Part shown: piece by piece, positions 1 through 8,485 of the stretch
Position numbering within the stretch: the stretch's first letter is position 1
How the letters are laid out: each line of letters opens with the position of its first letter
Source: Prevotella sp. UBA2739
GTDB lineage: Bacteria; Bacteroidota; Bacteroidia; Bacteroidales; Bacteroidaceae
Length of the DNA: 64,000 nt
Assembly: GCA_002353525.1 (NCBI GenBank)
Contig: DEJV01000025.1
Coordinates: 4,668-68,667, forward strand
Reading direction: 5' to 3'
Made by a program: the position numbers and the translations under genes
The notes under the pieces: generated by a model
What the model was told of the DNA's origin: nothing
Databases searched by the model: none
The model's input: only the letters and a program-made list of their open reading frames with translations

Positions 1-4
1 CTGA

Positions 5-44
5 AACTTCCGAGAAAATGCGCCGAACTTCCGAGAAAATGCGC
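5..44 (+). repeat. Iteron-like direct repeats (2 full copies, array may continue off the left edge)
   Basis: A 19-bp sequence (AACTTCCGAGAAAATGCGC) occurs at 5-23 and again, identical, at 26-44, a 21-bp period. It lies about 190 bp upstream of a Rep_3-type initiator gene. Arrays of 20-22 bp direct repeats next to such genes are normally the initiator's binding sites (iterons). The first copy starts at the window edge, so more copies may lie to the left. Confidence 0.7.
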
Positions 45-78
45 ACCAAGTGTTAAAATATTTAACATCCCAATAATC

Positions 79-109
79 TTGGAACTTTAAAATAGAAAAA
101 CTAACTTTG
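79..109 (+). promoter_or_regulatory. Bacteroidota-type promoter for the rep gene
   Basis: TTG at 79-81 and TAACTTTG at 102-109 with a 20-bp spacer match the Bacteroidota -33/-7 consensus (TTTG and TAnnTTTG). The predicted leader to the start codon at 232 is about 115 nt. That is long for this window and could hold initiator autoregulation or antisense control; no antisense RNA can be shown from sequence alone. Confidence 0.55.
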
Positions 110-231
110 CTGTGCTTTGATAACACGGGTATTATAAGCCAAGCGGTGACTGTTGGTACGAATCCTCAGTTGGACACGTCCGCCTGAATAAAAGTAAACC
201 TTCACAGGGTGTCATGTGAACAAAGAAAAGT

Positions 232-1521
232 ATGCAGCTGTATCAGAACGAAATAATATACCCTTTAAGTTTCAACCCTATCTGCCATGAGCAGATCAGG
301 TGGAGCAATAATCTCATCAACTCTCCGATGTGTTACACACTACTGGAAAGAAGGGTGATGTATTTCTTGACAGGCCAGGTAAAAAAGAAGTTCTTGGAGA
401 AAGGTCTGGGCATACCAGAGAATTGGAAAGAATTAGTATTCTACCTTCAAGATAAGGATCTTGGCTTAATTGGAGGGAAAAAGAATGTTCCGCGTACCTA
501 TGAGACATTAAGCGCATTGGGTGGAAAGTTTTATCCGGTCAGGTTCAAAAACGAGGATGGGAATATTGTCGTTGGTAAGATTCATTGGATTGATTCGTTC
601 TTCTATGACAAGGAGAAGAATCTCTATGCCGTCAGGGTATCTCCCGAAATAATGAGATATTTAATCAATCTTACCCGAGACTTCACATCTTTTGACCTTG
701 GAACAGCCATGACGTTGAAATCTCGATTCAGTCAGAAAATGTATGAGCTGTGCAGTGAGTTCAGCGGCGACTTTAGGTTCTATGACAATACAGAAAACCA
801 GTTGGGAAACAGGTATAAAGAACGTGTTGTTCCTATCCATATAGACTCTCTCAGAAGTATGTTTAACCTTAACGAAGTGCGTGACCAAAGAACCGGTAAG
901 AGTATTAAGACCTCATCATATACTGACTACACAGATATACGAAGGTTTATCCTGGAATATGCCCAGAGAGAATTATATGGTCTGTATATGATGGAAAAGT
1001 CGGATTTGTGGTTTGATTTCCAACCAGGACGGAAGACTGGGAACGGCGGAAGAGTTTCCTACATTATTGTATATATATATACTCGGCAATACCCAAAGAA
1101 AGGGGAGCAACGCCCTTGGAAAAAGGGGGATGAACCTCTGGTTCCCTTTGAAACGAGTACAGCCACAGTCTGTAGGAAGTCACCATATCAAAAACTTCAT
1201 TCAAATATTTGGTATGATAATGAAAACCTCGACATTGTGGTTAGGCAAATGCTGTCCCGCTACCTTAGCAAGAAAGAGGTCGCATATTATATGATGGAGA
1301 TCCAGAAGGAATCAAGACAGCACAAAGATAGCTATATCCAAGTTCTTCAGATCTTACAAGAGAAGGAGAACCAACCTAAGTTTTCCAGCGGTACTAAACA
1401 GTACAAACGCAATAATATTATTGATTATGCATTAAAAGAGAATTTGAAGGTATATGGATGGTCAATCCAGCCGCCTTCCAGTAGGCTAAAGAAGTGTAAC
1501 GAGCAAAGCTTGTTTGAGTGA
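232..1521 (+). CDS. Replication initiator protein, Rep_3/RepB family
   Basis: A 429-residue protein resembling Rep_3-type plasmid initiators, which bind iterons through two winged-helix domains and open the origin. The N-terminal half (about 30-200) carries a typical LLERRVMYFL-like helix and the segment around FDLGTAMTLKSRFSQKMYELC that recalls the first winged helix of this family. The C-terminal part (330-429) is charged and less recognisable. The iteron-like repeats at 5-44 support the call. It sits next to a tRNA gene and no partition, mobilization or integrase gene is visible, so this is the edge of an integrated plasmid-like or conjugative element, or a relic replicon. The AT-rich composition differs from aroA downstream. 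The reading frame is intact. Confidence 0.75.
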   Translation: MQLYQNEIIYPLSFNPICHEQIRWSNNLINSPMCYTLLERRVMYFLTGQVKKKFLEKGLGIPENWKELVFYLQDKDLGLIGGKKNVPRTYETLSALGGKFYPVRFKNEDGNIVVGKIHWIDSFFYDKEKNLYAVRVSPEIMRYLINLTRDFTSFDLGTAMTLKSRFSQKMYELCSEFSGDFRFYDNTENQLGNRYKERVVPIHIDSLRSMFNLNEVRDQRTGKSIKTSSYTDYTDIRRFILEYAQRELYGLYMMEKSDLWFDFQPGRKTGNGGRVSYIIVYIYTRQYPKKGEQRPWKKGDEPLVPFETSTATVCRKSPYQKLHSNIWYDNENLDIVVRQMLSRYLSKKEVAYYMMEIQKESRQHKDSYIQVLQILQEKENQPKFSSGTKQYKRNNIIDYALKENLKVYGWSIQPPSSRLKKCNEQSLFE

Positions 1522-1526
1522 AAATT

Positions 1527-1610
1527 GCGAGATCTCCTCTGAATAATCCAATGGTGCAGATCTGGAAAATTAGACACTATATTCGGAATGGAACGTCAGA
1601 GGAGACTCGC
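1527..1610. repeat. Long imperfect inverted repeat just after rep
   Basis: GCGAGATCTCCTCTGA at 1527-1542 is complementary to TCAGAGGAGACTCGC at 1596-1610 except for one bulged base, around a 53-nt loop. It begins 6 bp after the rep stop codon and has no U-tract after it, so it does not look like an intrinsic terminator. It may be an origin or recombination structure of the replicon. Confidence 0.55.
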
Positions 1611-1621
1611 ATTTCATGTTC

Positions 1622-1662
1622 GGTTGTGCAAATTTTGTATCTCTTTCTAAACTTGCACAACC
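1622..1662. repeat. 10-bp perfect inverted repeat with TTGTGCAA motif
   Basis: GGTTGTGCAA (1622-1631) and TTGCACAACC (1653-1662) are perfectly complementary around a 21-nt loop. The core octamer TTGTGCAA recurs as direct copies at 1791-1798 and 1802-1809, giving four sites in about 190 bp. A short ORF (1616-1690, 24 codons) crosses the repeat, but nothing supports it as a gene. The 1522-1866 stretch otherwise shows no gene. Confidence 0.5.
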
Positions 1663-1822
1663 AAAATTGATGAAATTAGCCCCAAAATAACAAAATAAAA
1701 AAAATGTTCAGAATTTGTTCAAAATTGTTAGGCTACGTTCAAAAATCCCCTTAAAAAGGGTGGTTTGTCGGGATAGATGAGGGTGAGATTTTGTGCAAAT
1801 GTTGTGCAATTAATAAAAGTTA

Positions 1823-1859
1823 AAAGGCTAACTGCTTGATTATCAAGCACTTAGCCTTT
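1823..1859 (-). terminator. Intrinsic terminator of the tRNA-Pro gene
   Basis: AAAGGCTAA (1823-1831) pairs with TTAGCCTTT (1851-1859), and an inner GCTTGA/TCAAGC stem (1834-1839, 1843-1848) closes on a 3-nt loop. Read on the minus strand it lies 8 nt after the tRNA 3' end and is followed by a T-rich TTTTAACTTTT stretch. That fits termination of tRNA-Pro transcription. Confidence 0.75.
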
Positions 1860-1866
1860 CGTTTGG

Positions 1867-1939
1867 TCGGGATTACTGGACTCGAACCAGCGACCTCGCG
1901 CCCCCCAGACGTGTGCGCTACCAACTGCGCTAAATCCCG
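1867..1939 (-). tRNA. tRNA-Pro (anticodon GGG)
   Basis: A 73-nt cloverleaf folds on the minus strand: acceptor CGGGATT/AATCCCG with discriminator A73, D-stem GCGC/GCGC, anticodon loop CTGGGGG giving GGG, a 5-nt variable loop, and a T-arm with TTCGAGT. CCA is not encoded. The anticodon stem has an A28-C42 mismatch and a U31-G39 wobble, which is weaker than usual. The 3' end points toward the rep region, the side on which integrative elements normally insert. Confidence 0.9.
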
Positions 1940-1958
1940 ATCTTCTTGTTTGCGAGTG

Positions 1959-1990
1959 CAAAAGTACATACTATTTATGAAATATGCAAA
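1959..1990 (-). promoter_or_regulatory. Promoter of tRNA-Pro
   Basis: On the minus strand TTTG (plus 1987-1990) and TACTTTTG (plus 1959-1966) are separated by 20 bp, matching the -33/-7 consensus. The tRNA 5' end follows 19 nt later. Confidence 0.65.
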
Positions 1991-2036
1991 TTTTTTGGCA
2001 AGAAAAAAACGTTGTATCTTAAATAAATCAAATTTA

Positions 2037-2068
2037 TTTGGGTTTTTTCATTCTTTACAGTACCTTTG
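2037..2068 (+). promoter_or_regulatory. Promoter of aroA
   Basis: TTTG (2037-2040), a 20-bp spacer and TACCTTTG (2061-2068) give a near-perfect Bacteroidota promoter. Transcription would start around 2075, which rules out the upstream in-frame ATG at 2038 and fixes the aroA start at 2098. Confidence 0.75.
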
Positions 2069-2097
2069 TAGAATATAAAACAAGTAATTTCCCAATC

Positions 2098-3348
2098 ATG
2101 CGATATAAACTGAAAGCTCCTGAGCTTCTCAATGCCACCATTCAGCTTCCTGCCTCGAAAAGCATCAGTAACCGCGCTCTGATTATTCATGCGCTAGCAG
2201 GAGGAAACATTCTGCCAGACAACATCTCCGATTGCGACGACACAGAGGTGATTATCAAGGCGATGAACGAAATGCCCGAGGTGATTGACATCAAGGCTGC
2301 GGGCACTGCCATGCGGTTTATGACGGCTTACCTGTCGGTGACCGAAGGCATACATGTGCTGACGGGTACTGAGCGGATGAAGCACCGCCCGATACGTATT
2401 CTTGTTGACGCACTACGGCAGCTGGGAGCCCAAATAAGCTATGAGGGCGAAGAGGGCTACCCTCCCTTGCGCATCGTAGGACATTATCTGAAAGGCGGCA
2501 CACTGGAGGTGCCCGGCAACATCAGCTCGCAATATATCTCTGCCTTGTTGATGATTGGTCCGGCATTGGAAAAAGGACTGGAGCTGCGCCTGACAGGAAG
2601 AATCATCTCACGGCCCTACATCGACATGACCCGCTTCATTATGAAATACTATGGGGCGCAGGTGGAATGGACCGACATTGATAGAATTAAGGTGGAGCCA
2701 GTGCCCTACAAGGAGCGGCATTACCTGATAGAAAACGACTGGAGTGCTGCCTCATACTGGTATGAGATGTTGCTAATGAACAGTCACCCCGACTCGGAAA
2801 TCAAGTTGAAAGGACTCTCTGACAGCAGTCGTCAAGGTGACTCATCGGTGCGCTACATATTCAGTCTGCTGGGCATCAAGACAACATTCGAGGAAACCAC
2901 TGAGAACCAGCCGACCACCATCACCATCAAGCGGAGCCGCAGACCATTGCCCAAACTGGAATACGACTTTGTGAACTCACCCGACCTGGCCCAGACCTTT
3001 ATCGTGGCTTGTGCACTGATGGACATTCCTTTCCACTTTACGGGGCTCGCCACGCTGAAGATAAAGGAAACCGACCGCATAAAGGCGATGAAGCAGGAAA
3101 TGTGCAAACTGGGATATGTCATTAGAAGCGTTAACGACTGCGAAATGGAATGGACCGGCGAGCGTTGTCAGCCAGATCCAGAACCCGTGATAGAGACCTA
3201 TGAGGATCATCGCATGGCTATGGCTTTCGCACCTGCTGTGCAGAAGATTCCCAACCTGCACATCAACAACCCACAAGTGGTGAGCAAGTCGTACCCGCAG
3301 TTTTGGGAGCACATGCGACAAGCTGGATTTGAAATTACTGAGGATTGA
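2098..3348 (+). CDS. aroA: 3-phosphoshikimate 1-carboxyvinyltransferase (EPSP synthase)
   Basis: A 416-residue cytoplasmic enzyme of the shikimate pathway. It transfers the enolpyruvyl group from PEP to shikimate-3-phosphate. The N-terminal PASKSISNRALI motif (phosphate-binding Lys-Ser), GTAMRFMTAYL near residue 70 and the C-terminal KETDRI and EDHRMAMAFA motifs are all present. The protein lacks the typical GNAG/GTxxR wording but keeps the family order, as in other Bacteroidota AroA. Start 2098 is preferred over the in-frame ATG at 2038 because the latter lies inside the promoter. It is followed by a short membrane protein and the T9SS pair, probably read in the same direction. Confidence 0.93.
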   Translation: MRYKLKAPELLNATIQLPASKSISNRALIIHALAGGNILPDNISDCDDTEVIIKAMNEMPEVIDIKAAGTAMRFMTAYLSVTEGIHVLTGTERMKHRPIRILVDALRQLGAQISYEGEEGYPPLRIVGHYLKGGTLEVPGNISSQYISALLMIGPALEKGLELRLTGRIISRPYIDMTRFIMKYYGAQVEWTDIDRIKVEPVPYKERHYLIENDWSAASYWYEMLLMNSHPDSEIKLKGLSDSSRQGDSSVRYIFSLLGIKTTFEETTENQPTTITIKRSRRPLPKLEYDFVNSPDLAQTFIVACALMDIPFHFTGLATLKIKETDRIKAMKQEMCKLGYVIRSVNDCEMEWTGERCQPDPEPVIETYEDHRMAMAFAPAVQKIPNLHINNPQVVSKSYPQFWEHMRQAGFEITED

Positions 3349-3394
3349 AGATGGAGGATGGAGAATTGAGAATGGAGAATGGAGGATTGAAGAT
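3343..3394 (+). repeat. Purine-rich short tandem repeat (GGAGAATGGAGGATTGAA type)
   Basis: Imperfect copies of GGATTGAAGATGGA and GGAGAATTGAGAATGGA fill the gap after aroA, overlapping its stop codon. Similar purine-rich microrepeats recur at 6861-6910 and 8897-8942 in this cluster. Confidence 0.5.
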
Positions 3395-3415
3395 GCTGTT
3401 GCGAGGCAATTAATC

Positions 3416-3799
3416 ATGATTTATCTCGTTATTATACTGATAGGACTGGGCATCATCGTGGGTATGTTCACCATGCTGACGCACAAAGAGGACAATGAAA
3501 CGACCATTGTCAGCAAAGACACTTGCGCCACCTGCGACGGCATAAACGCCAAGTGTGAACAGGAGTGTATGATGGAGGCTGCCACGAAAGAGATAGAATA
3601 TTTCGATGACGAGGAACTGGACCGTTTTGCTGGCCGCGCGCCGGAAGATTATTCTGACGAGGAAGTAGAAGAGTTTCGCGAGGTGATGTACAGCATGCGC
3701 CAAGAAGAAGTGAAAGACTGGAACCGGAGCCTCATCCTGCGCCACATTCATCTGCCCAACCCACTGAAAGACGAAATCATTCTTTTAATGCAAAACTGA
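3416..3799 (+). CDS. Short membrane-anchored protein of unknown function
   Basis: A 127-residue protein with one N-terminal membrane segment (residues about 2-21, IYLVIILIGLGIIVGMFTML) and an acidic soluble part. A Cys cluster (CATCDGINAKCEQEC, about residues 38-52) could bind metal or form disulfides. The C-terminal third has a conserved-looking HIHLPNPLKDEIILL stretch. An earlier in-frame ATG at 3329 would add residues encoded by the purine-rich repeat and overlap aroA, so 3416 is preferred. It lies between aroA and the PorW-like gene (3 bp before it), so it may be linked to the envelope, but no function is recognised. Confidence 0.7.
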   Translation: MIYLVIILIGLGIIVGMFTMLTHKEDNETTIVSKDTCATCDGINAKCEQECMMEAATKEIEYFDDEELDRFAGRAPEDYSDEEVEEFREVMYSMRQEEVKDWNRSLILRHIHLPNPLKDEIILLMQN

Positions 3800-3802
3800 A
3801 AG

Positions 3803-6800
3803 ATGAGGCAAGGCGATATATACAACGAGACGGATTTGCGGAGCACCTTGAAGCGTGTGCCGCAAGCGTTCTGTCGTGTGATATATTGTCTTGCCGCATG
3901 CCTCATACTCGTGACCATCCTCTCTTGCTCGACCAGCAAGAATACCGCCCGTAACCGTTGGTGGCACTCTTTCAATGCCAGGTATAATACCTATTATAAT
4001 GGTTCGCTGGCCTATATCGACGGAGCATTAGAGAAGGAGACGGGCAACAAAGACAACTTTACAGAGCTGATTCCACTTTACACCGTTGGTAACAAGGCGA
4101 ACAAAGAAACAGGCAAGGGTAATTTCGACCGGGCCATTGAGAAATGCGAGAAAGCCATCAAACTGCATAGCATTAAAAACCGGCCCGAATGGACCAAGAA
4201 ACGAAAGAAGACTGCCCGCGACATAGAGTGGCTGAGCCGCCGTGAGTACAACCCATTTCTCTGGAAAGCATGGCTGCTGATGGGACGATCGCAGTTTATG
4301 AAGGGCGAGTTCGAGGAGGCCGCCACCACCTTTGCCTATATGAGCCGCCTCTATCAGACGCAGCCCGCTATCTATGGCAAGGCACGGGCATGGCTGGCCA
4401 AGTGCTATATAGAGAGCAACAGCCTCTATGATGCCGAGGATGTAATCAACAAGATGAACCGTGACTCGCTCGACTGGCGTGCCGTGAAAGAGTGGGACTA
4501 CACCTATGCCGACTACTATCTACACCAAAAGAGATATGACGAGGCCATTCCCTATCTGAAGAAGGTCATTCGACACGAGATGCGCCGCAAGCAAAAAGCC
4601 CGTGAGTGGTATCTGCTGGGGCAAATCTATGCCATTCAGGGAAAACGCGACGAGGCTTATCAGGCTTTTAAGCGCGTAATACGCATGAACCCACCTTATG
4701 AGGTGGAGTTCAATGCCCGCATTGCCATGACTGAGGTGATGGCCGGCAGCAATGCCCGCCAAATGATTAGCAAGCTGAAGCGTATGGCTGCCAACGACAA
4801 CAACAAAGACTATCTAGACCAAGTGTATTATGCCCTGGGCAATATCTATCTTGCACAAAAAGACACAACCAACGCCATTGCCGCCTACGAGAAAGGTAAC
4901 GAGAAGGGTACGCGCAACGGCATTGAGAAGGGTGTGCTCCTGTTACACTTGGGCGACTTATACTGGCAACAAGAGAAATTCGGTGACGCCGGCCGCTGCT
5001 ACGGACAGGCCATAGGAATGCTTGACCAGGACCGCGATGACTACGAACAATTGTCGAAACGTTCGAAGATATTGGACGAGCTGACACCTTATACCGATGC
5101 CATTCATCTGCAAGACTCATTACAGGCACTGGCCAAGATGAATGAGAAAGACCGTAACGCTGCCATTGACCGTGTGATAGAGGCATTGAAGAAAAAAGAA
5201 AAAGAAGAGCGCGACAAGCAGGCCGAGGAGTATGCACAGCAGCAGATGCAGAAAAACGGCGGGCTTGACATGAATCAGCGCAATAACAGAAATACAACGC
5301 CTGCACAACGCACCGGCACAAACAAAGACGGAAAATGGTATTTCTATAATCCACTGGCCGTCAGCCAGGGAAAGGCTACCTTCCAAAAACTATGGGGCAA
5401 GCGCGAGAATGTGGACAACTGGCAACGCATCAACAAGTCGGTAGTCTCGACGGCAGGTAGTCCTAGTGAACCATCTGACCCGGACAATCCGGACAACCCA
5501 AACGATACGGACCGTCAGGATAATCCAGACACTACGGACAATCTGGCAAACACTGAAAAAACAGACAGTGCATCGCTCGACCCTCATAAACGGGAGTATT
5601 ATTTGGCCCAGATTCCGTTTACGGAAGAACAGGTGGCAGCCAGCAACGAGATTCTGAAAGACGGCCTCTTCCACGCTGGCGTCATCTTTAAAGATAAACT
5701 CGACAACCTACGGCTGAGCGAAAGCCACCTGCGCAGACTTACCAACCAGTATCCAGACTTTGAGCACATGGACGATGTTTACTATCATCTCTACCTGCTT
5801 TATGCACGCAAAGGCAACATGAACCAAGCTAACACCTGGCTGGCCAAACTGCAAAAGGAGTATCCGGAGAGCCAATGGACTACCTTGCTCAGCGATCCGC
5901 ACTATGTGGAGAATGCCCGTTTCGGCGAGCATATGGAAGACTCGCTCTACACAGCCACTTACGAGGCATTCAAGGCCGATCGTGTGCAGGAAGTGCTAGG
6001 CAATGCAGAGATTTCGAGAAGTCGTTTCCCGTTGGGAGCCAACCGCGACAAGTTTATCTTCATTGGCGGACTGAGCAAACTCAACAATGGCGACAGCGAA
6101 GGTTGTCTGGCCGACATGAAAGAGGTGGTAGAGAAGTATCCCGAAGGCCGCATCAGCGAACTGGCAGGCATGATTATCAATGGTGTGCAGGGTGGCCGAA
6201 AACTGCGTGGCGGCAGGTTTGACATGGGCGACGTATGGAGCCGGCGTGCCGTGGTGATGAACGACAGCGACTCGATAGCCGCGGTAGAACTGACAGCCGA
6301 CCAAGACATTCCGTTTGTGTTTATGATTGCCTATCCACCCGACAGCATCAACGAGAACCAGTTGCTGTACGAACTGGCAAAATACAACTTCACCAACTTC
6401 CTGGTACGCAACTTCGACCTGCAGATAGAGGATGCAGATGGCCTGCACCGCATGCAGGTGAACGGTTTCTGCAATTATGACGAGGCCTTGCAGTATGCAC
6501 AGATGCTGTTCAGACAATCAAAGCTCAGCCTGCTGATGAAGAAATGCCGGGCCATCATCATCAGTGAGAAAAACCTTGAGCTGCTGGGCAACCAGTTCAG
6601 CTACGACGACTATGCCAAATTCTTCGACGAGGAATTCCGTCCTATCAAGATGCGGGAGGATCTGCTGTTGCTCGACCCAACAGAGATATTATATCAAATC
6701 AAACCCGAAACACTCAATCCGCGACTACCTGAGCTGAAACTGAACATCCCGCCAGTGAAAGTGGACGGAAAGAAAGAGCAGAAAAAGGTAGAGCCACAGA

Positions 6801-6856
6801 AGAAGCCCGTTGAGCCCGAAGTGAACGACGAGTACTACGAGTTAGAGGGATTCTAG
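3803..6856 (+). CDS. porW: PorW/SprE-like TPR lipoprotein (type IX secretion)
   Basis: A 1017-residue lipoprotein. The signal peptide ends at a lipobox around residue 42 (TILSC) after an unusually long N-region; no later ATG offers a shorter one. Residues 60-450 are rich in TPR-like helices (YADYYLHQKRYDEAIPYL, WYLLGQIYAIQGKRDEAYQAF). A low-complexity acidic/Asn-Pro linker (about 555-590) precedes a second helical region, and the C-terminus is Lys/Glu/Pro-rich. The CSTSKNTARNRWWHSFNARYNTYYNG start closely recalls PorW/SprE, needed for T9SS function and gliding in Bacteroidota. PorX, the T9SS regulator, is the next gene, which strengthens the assignment. Assigned by pattern, not alignment. Confidence 0.75.
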   Translation: MRQGDIYNETDLRSTLKRVPQAFCRVIYCLAACLILVTILSCSTSKNTARNRWWHSFNARYNTYYNGSLAYIDGALEKETGNKDNFTELIPLYTVGNKANKETGKGNFDRAIEKCEKAIKLHSIKNRPEWTKKRKKTARDIEWLSRREYNPFLWKAWLLMGRSQFMKGEFEEAATTFAYMSRLYQTQPAIYGKARAWLAKCYIESNSLYDAEDVINKMNRDSLDWRAVKEWDYTYADYYLHQKRYDEAIPYLKKVIRHEMRRKQKAREWYLLGQIYAIQGKRDEAYQAFKRVIRMNPPYEVEFNARIAMTEVMAGSNARQMISKLKRMAANDNNKDYLDQVYYALGNIYLAQKDTTNAIAAYEKGNEKGTRNGIEKGVLLLHLGDLYWQQEKFGDAGRCYGQAIGMLDQDRDDYEQLSKRSKILDELTPYTDAIHLQDSLQALAKMNEKDRNAAIDRVIEALKKKEKEERDKQAEEYAQQQMQKNGGLDMNQRNNRNTTPAQRTGTNKDGKWYFYNPLAVSQGKATFQKLWGKRENVDNWQRINKSVVSTAGSPSEPSDPDNPDNPNDTDRQDNPDTTDNLANTEKTDSASLDPHKREYYLAQIPFTEEQVAASNEILKDGLFHAGVIFKDKLDNLRLSESHLRRLTNQYPDFEHMDDVYYHLYLLYARKGNMNQANTWLAKLQKEYPESQWTTLLSDPHYVENARFGEHMEDSLYTATYEAFKADRVQEVLGNAEISRSRFPLGANRDKFIFIGGLSKLNNGDSEGCLADMKEVVEKYPEGRISELAGMIINGVQGGRKLRGGRFDMGDVWSRRAVVMNDSDSIAAVELTADQDIPFVFMIAYPPDSINENQLLYELAKYNFTNFLVRNFDLQIEDADGLHRMQVNGFCNYDEALQYAQMLFRQSKLSLLMKKCRAIIISEKNLELLGNQFSYDDYAKFFDEEFRPIKMREDLLLLDPTEILYQIKPETLNPRLPELKLNIPPVKVDGKKEQKKVEPQKKPVEPEVNDEYYELEGF

Positions 6857-6860
6857 AAGG

Positions 6861-6910
6861 AAGAGTTTTGAGTGAAGAATTAAAAGTGAAGCGTTAAAAG
6901 TGAAGAGATT
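6861..6910 (+). repeat. TTAAAAGTGAAG short direct repeats
   Basis: The 54-bp gap between the PorW-like gene and porX consists largely of imperfect copies of (A/T)TTAAAAGTGAAG. It is similar in character to the repeats at 3343-3394 and 8897-8942. Confidence 0.45.
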
Positions 6911-8461
6911 ATGAGTAACGGGAAATTACTTTGGGTAGACGATGAGATAGAATTGCTGAAAGCGCATATTCTGTTTCTCCAGAAAAAAGGCTATGATGTC
7001 ATTACCGTCAGCAACGGTACCGACGCCATCGAACAGTGTCAGCAACAATCGTTCGACCTGATTTTGCTCGACGAGATGATGCCGGGCATCACCGGACTGG
7101 AAACCCTGCAACGTATCAAGGAGATTTCGCCTTCCACACCCGTCGTGATGGTAACCAAGAGCGAGGAGGAGGACATCATGAACCAGGCCATCGGACAAAA
7201 AATCGCCGACTACCTTATCAAACCCGTCAATCCCAACCAGATATTGCTGGCACTGAAGAAGAATATCCATCAACGCGAGATAGTGACCGAAGTGACACAG
7301 ACGGGCTATCAACAGAACTTCATGAACATATCGATGCAGATACAAGACTGCCGTAACTATGAAGACTGGAAAAACGTATATCGGAAACTGGTGCATTGGG
7401 AACTAGAACTGAGTAGTGCCGACAGTAGCATGACAGAGATTCTTGCTGCCCAAAAGGAAGAAGCCAACACAGGATTTGCCAAGTTTGTGAAAGAAAACTA
7501 CATGAACTGGATAAAGACGCCTGCCGACGCTCCCCTACTCTCGCCCGCCATCTTCAAGACTAAGATATTCCCGTTGCTCGATCAAGGCGAGAAGGTGTTC
7601 CTTATCGTTATCGATAACTTCCGATACGACCAATGGCGCGTGCTGGCACAGGAGATTGGCGACCAGTTCGACATCGACGAGGATCTCTACATGAGCATTC
7701 TGCCCACTGCCACACAGTATGCCAGAAATGCCATCTTCAGTGGATTAATGCCCAACAAAATTGCCGAGATGTTTCCCGAACTGTGGGTCGATGAGGACGA
7801 GGAGGAAGGAAAGAACCTGAACGAAGCTCCACTCATACAGACCCAGTTGGACCGTTATCGCCGGCGCAACAGTTTCTCGTATCACAAGATAAACGACTCT
7901 AACGGTGCCGACAAATTGCTACAACAGTTTAAGCAATTGGAACAGAACGACCTGAATGTGGTGGTGGTCAACTTCATCGACATGCTCTCGCATGCCCGCA
8001 CCGAGTCGAAAATGGTACGCGAACTGGCCAACAACGAGAGTGCCTACCGCAGCATCACGCTCAGCTGGTTCCGACACTCTGCCCTCTCCGACCTCTTCAA
8101 GCGCTTGTCACAAACCAACTACAAAATTATCATCACCACCGATCACGGATCTATCAGGGCCTCTAAACCCATAAAAATCATTGGCGACCGCAATACCAAC
8201 ACCAACCTGCGCTACAAACTGGGGAAAAACCTGAACTACAATGCCAAGGAGGTGTTCACCATACGCGAGCCCCACAAGGCCCTGTTGCCCGCTCCCAACC
8301 TGTCGACAACCTATGTGTTTGCCACAGGCGACGCATTCTTCGCCTACCCCAACAACTACAATTATTACGTGTCGTATTATAAAGACACCTTCCAGCACGG
8401 CGGCATCTCAATGGAAGAGATGCTCATCCCGCTGGTGACGCTGAAACCCAGAAAAAGATAA
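6911..8461 (+). CDS. porX: PorX, response regulator with PglZ effector domain
   Basis: A 516-residue two-domain protein. Residues 1-125 form a CheY-like receiver with acidic pocket D10/D11, phospho-acceptor D54 (LILLDEMMPG) and a switch Lys in DYLIKPVNP. Residues about 200-516 form a PglZ domain of the alkaline phosphatase superfamily, with VIDNFRYDQW, LPTATQYARNAIF, NFIDMLSHA and TTDHGSIR metal-site motifs. PorX is known from Porphyromonas and Flavobacterium as a regulator of type IX secretion, and the family has zinc-dependent oligonucleotide phosphodiesterase activity. It follows the PorW-like gene. No partner histidine kinase is visible in the window. Confidence 0.9.
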   Translation: MSNGKLLWVDDEIELLKAHILFLQKKGYDVITVSNGTDAIEQCQQQSFDLILLDEMMPGITGLETLQRIKEISPSTPVVMVTKSEEEDIMNQAIGQKIADYLIKPVNPNQILLALKKNIHQREIVTEVTQTGYQQNFMNISMQIQDCRNYEDWKNVYRKLVHWELELSSADSSMTEILAAQKEEANTGFAKFVKENYMNWIKTPADAPLLSPAIFKTKIFPLLDQGEKVFLIVIDNFRYDQWRVLAQEIGDQFDIDEDLYMSILPTATQYARNAIFSGLMPNKIAEMFPELWVDEDEEEGKNLNEAPLIQTQLDRYRRRNSFSYHKINDSNGADKLLQQFKQLEQNDLNVVVVNFIDMLSHARTESKMVRELANNESAYRSITLSWFRHSALSDLFKRLSQTNYKIIITTDHGSIRASKPIKIIGDRNTNTNLRYKLGKNLNYNAKEVFTIREPHKALLPAPNLSTTYVFATGDAFFAYPNNYNYYVSYYKDTFQHGGISMEEMLIPLVTLKPRKR

Positions 8462-8485
8462 GAACAAAAAAGTAATAACAACAAT

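Noticed and set aside
1616..1690. 24-codon ORF starting MFGCANFVSL
   Set aside because: It crosses the inverted repeat and has no homology or ribosome-binding support that I can see.
1768..1774. TCGGGAT as a second att half-site of tRNA-Pro (1867-1873)
   Set aside because: Only 7 bp match with different flanks; too short to support an attachment site.
1836..2078. 80-residue frame containing GITGLEPATSRPPD
   Set aside because: It is the well-known spurious translation across a tRNA gene (here antisense to tRNA-Pro).
2038..2097. Upstream start for aroA
   Set aside because: It lies between the -33 and -7 boxes of the promoter and adds residues absent from EPSP synthases.
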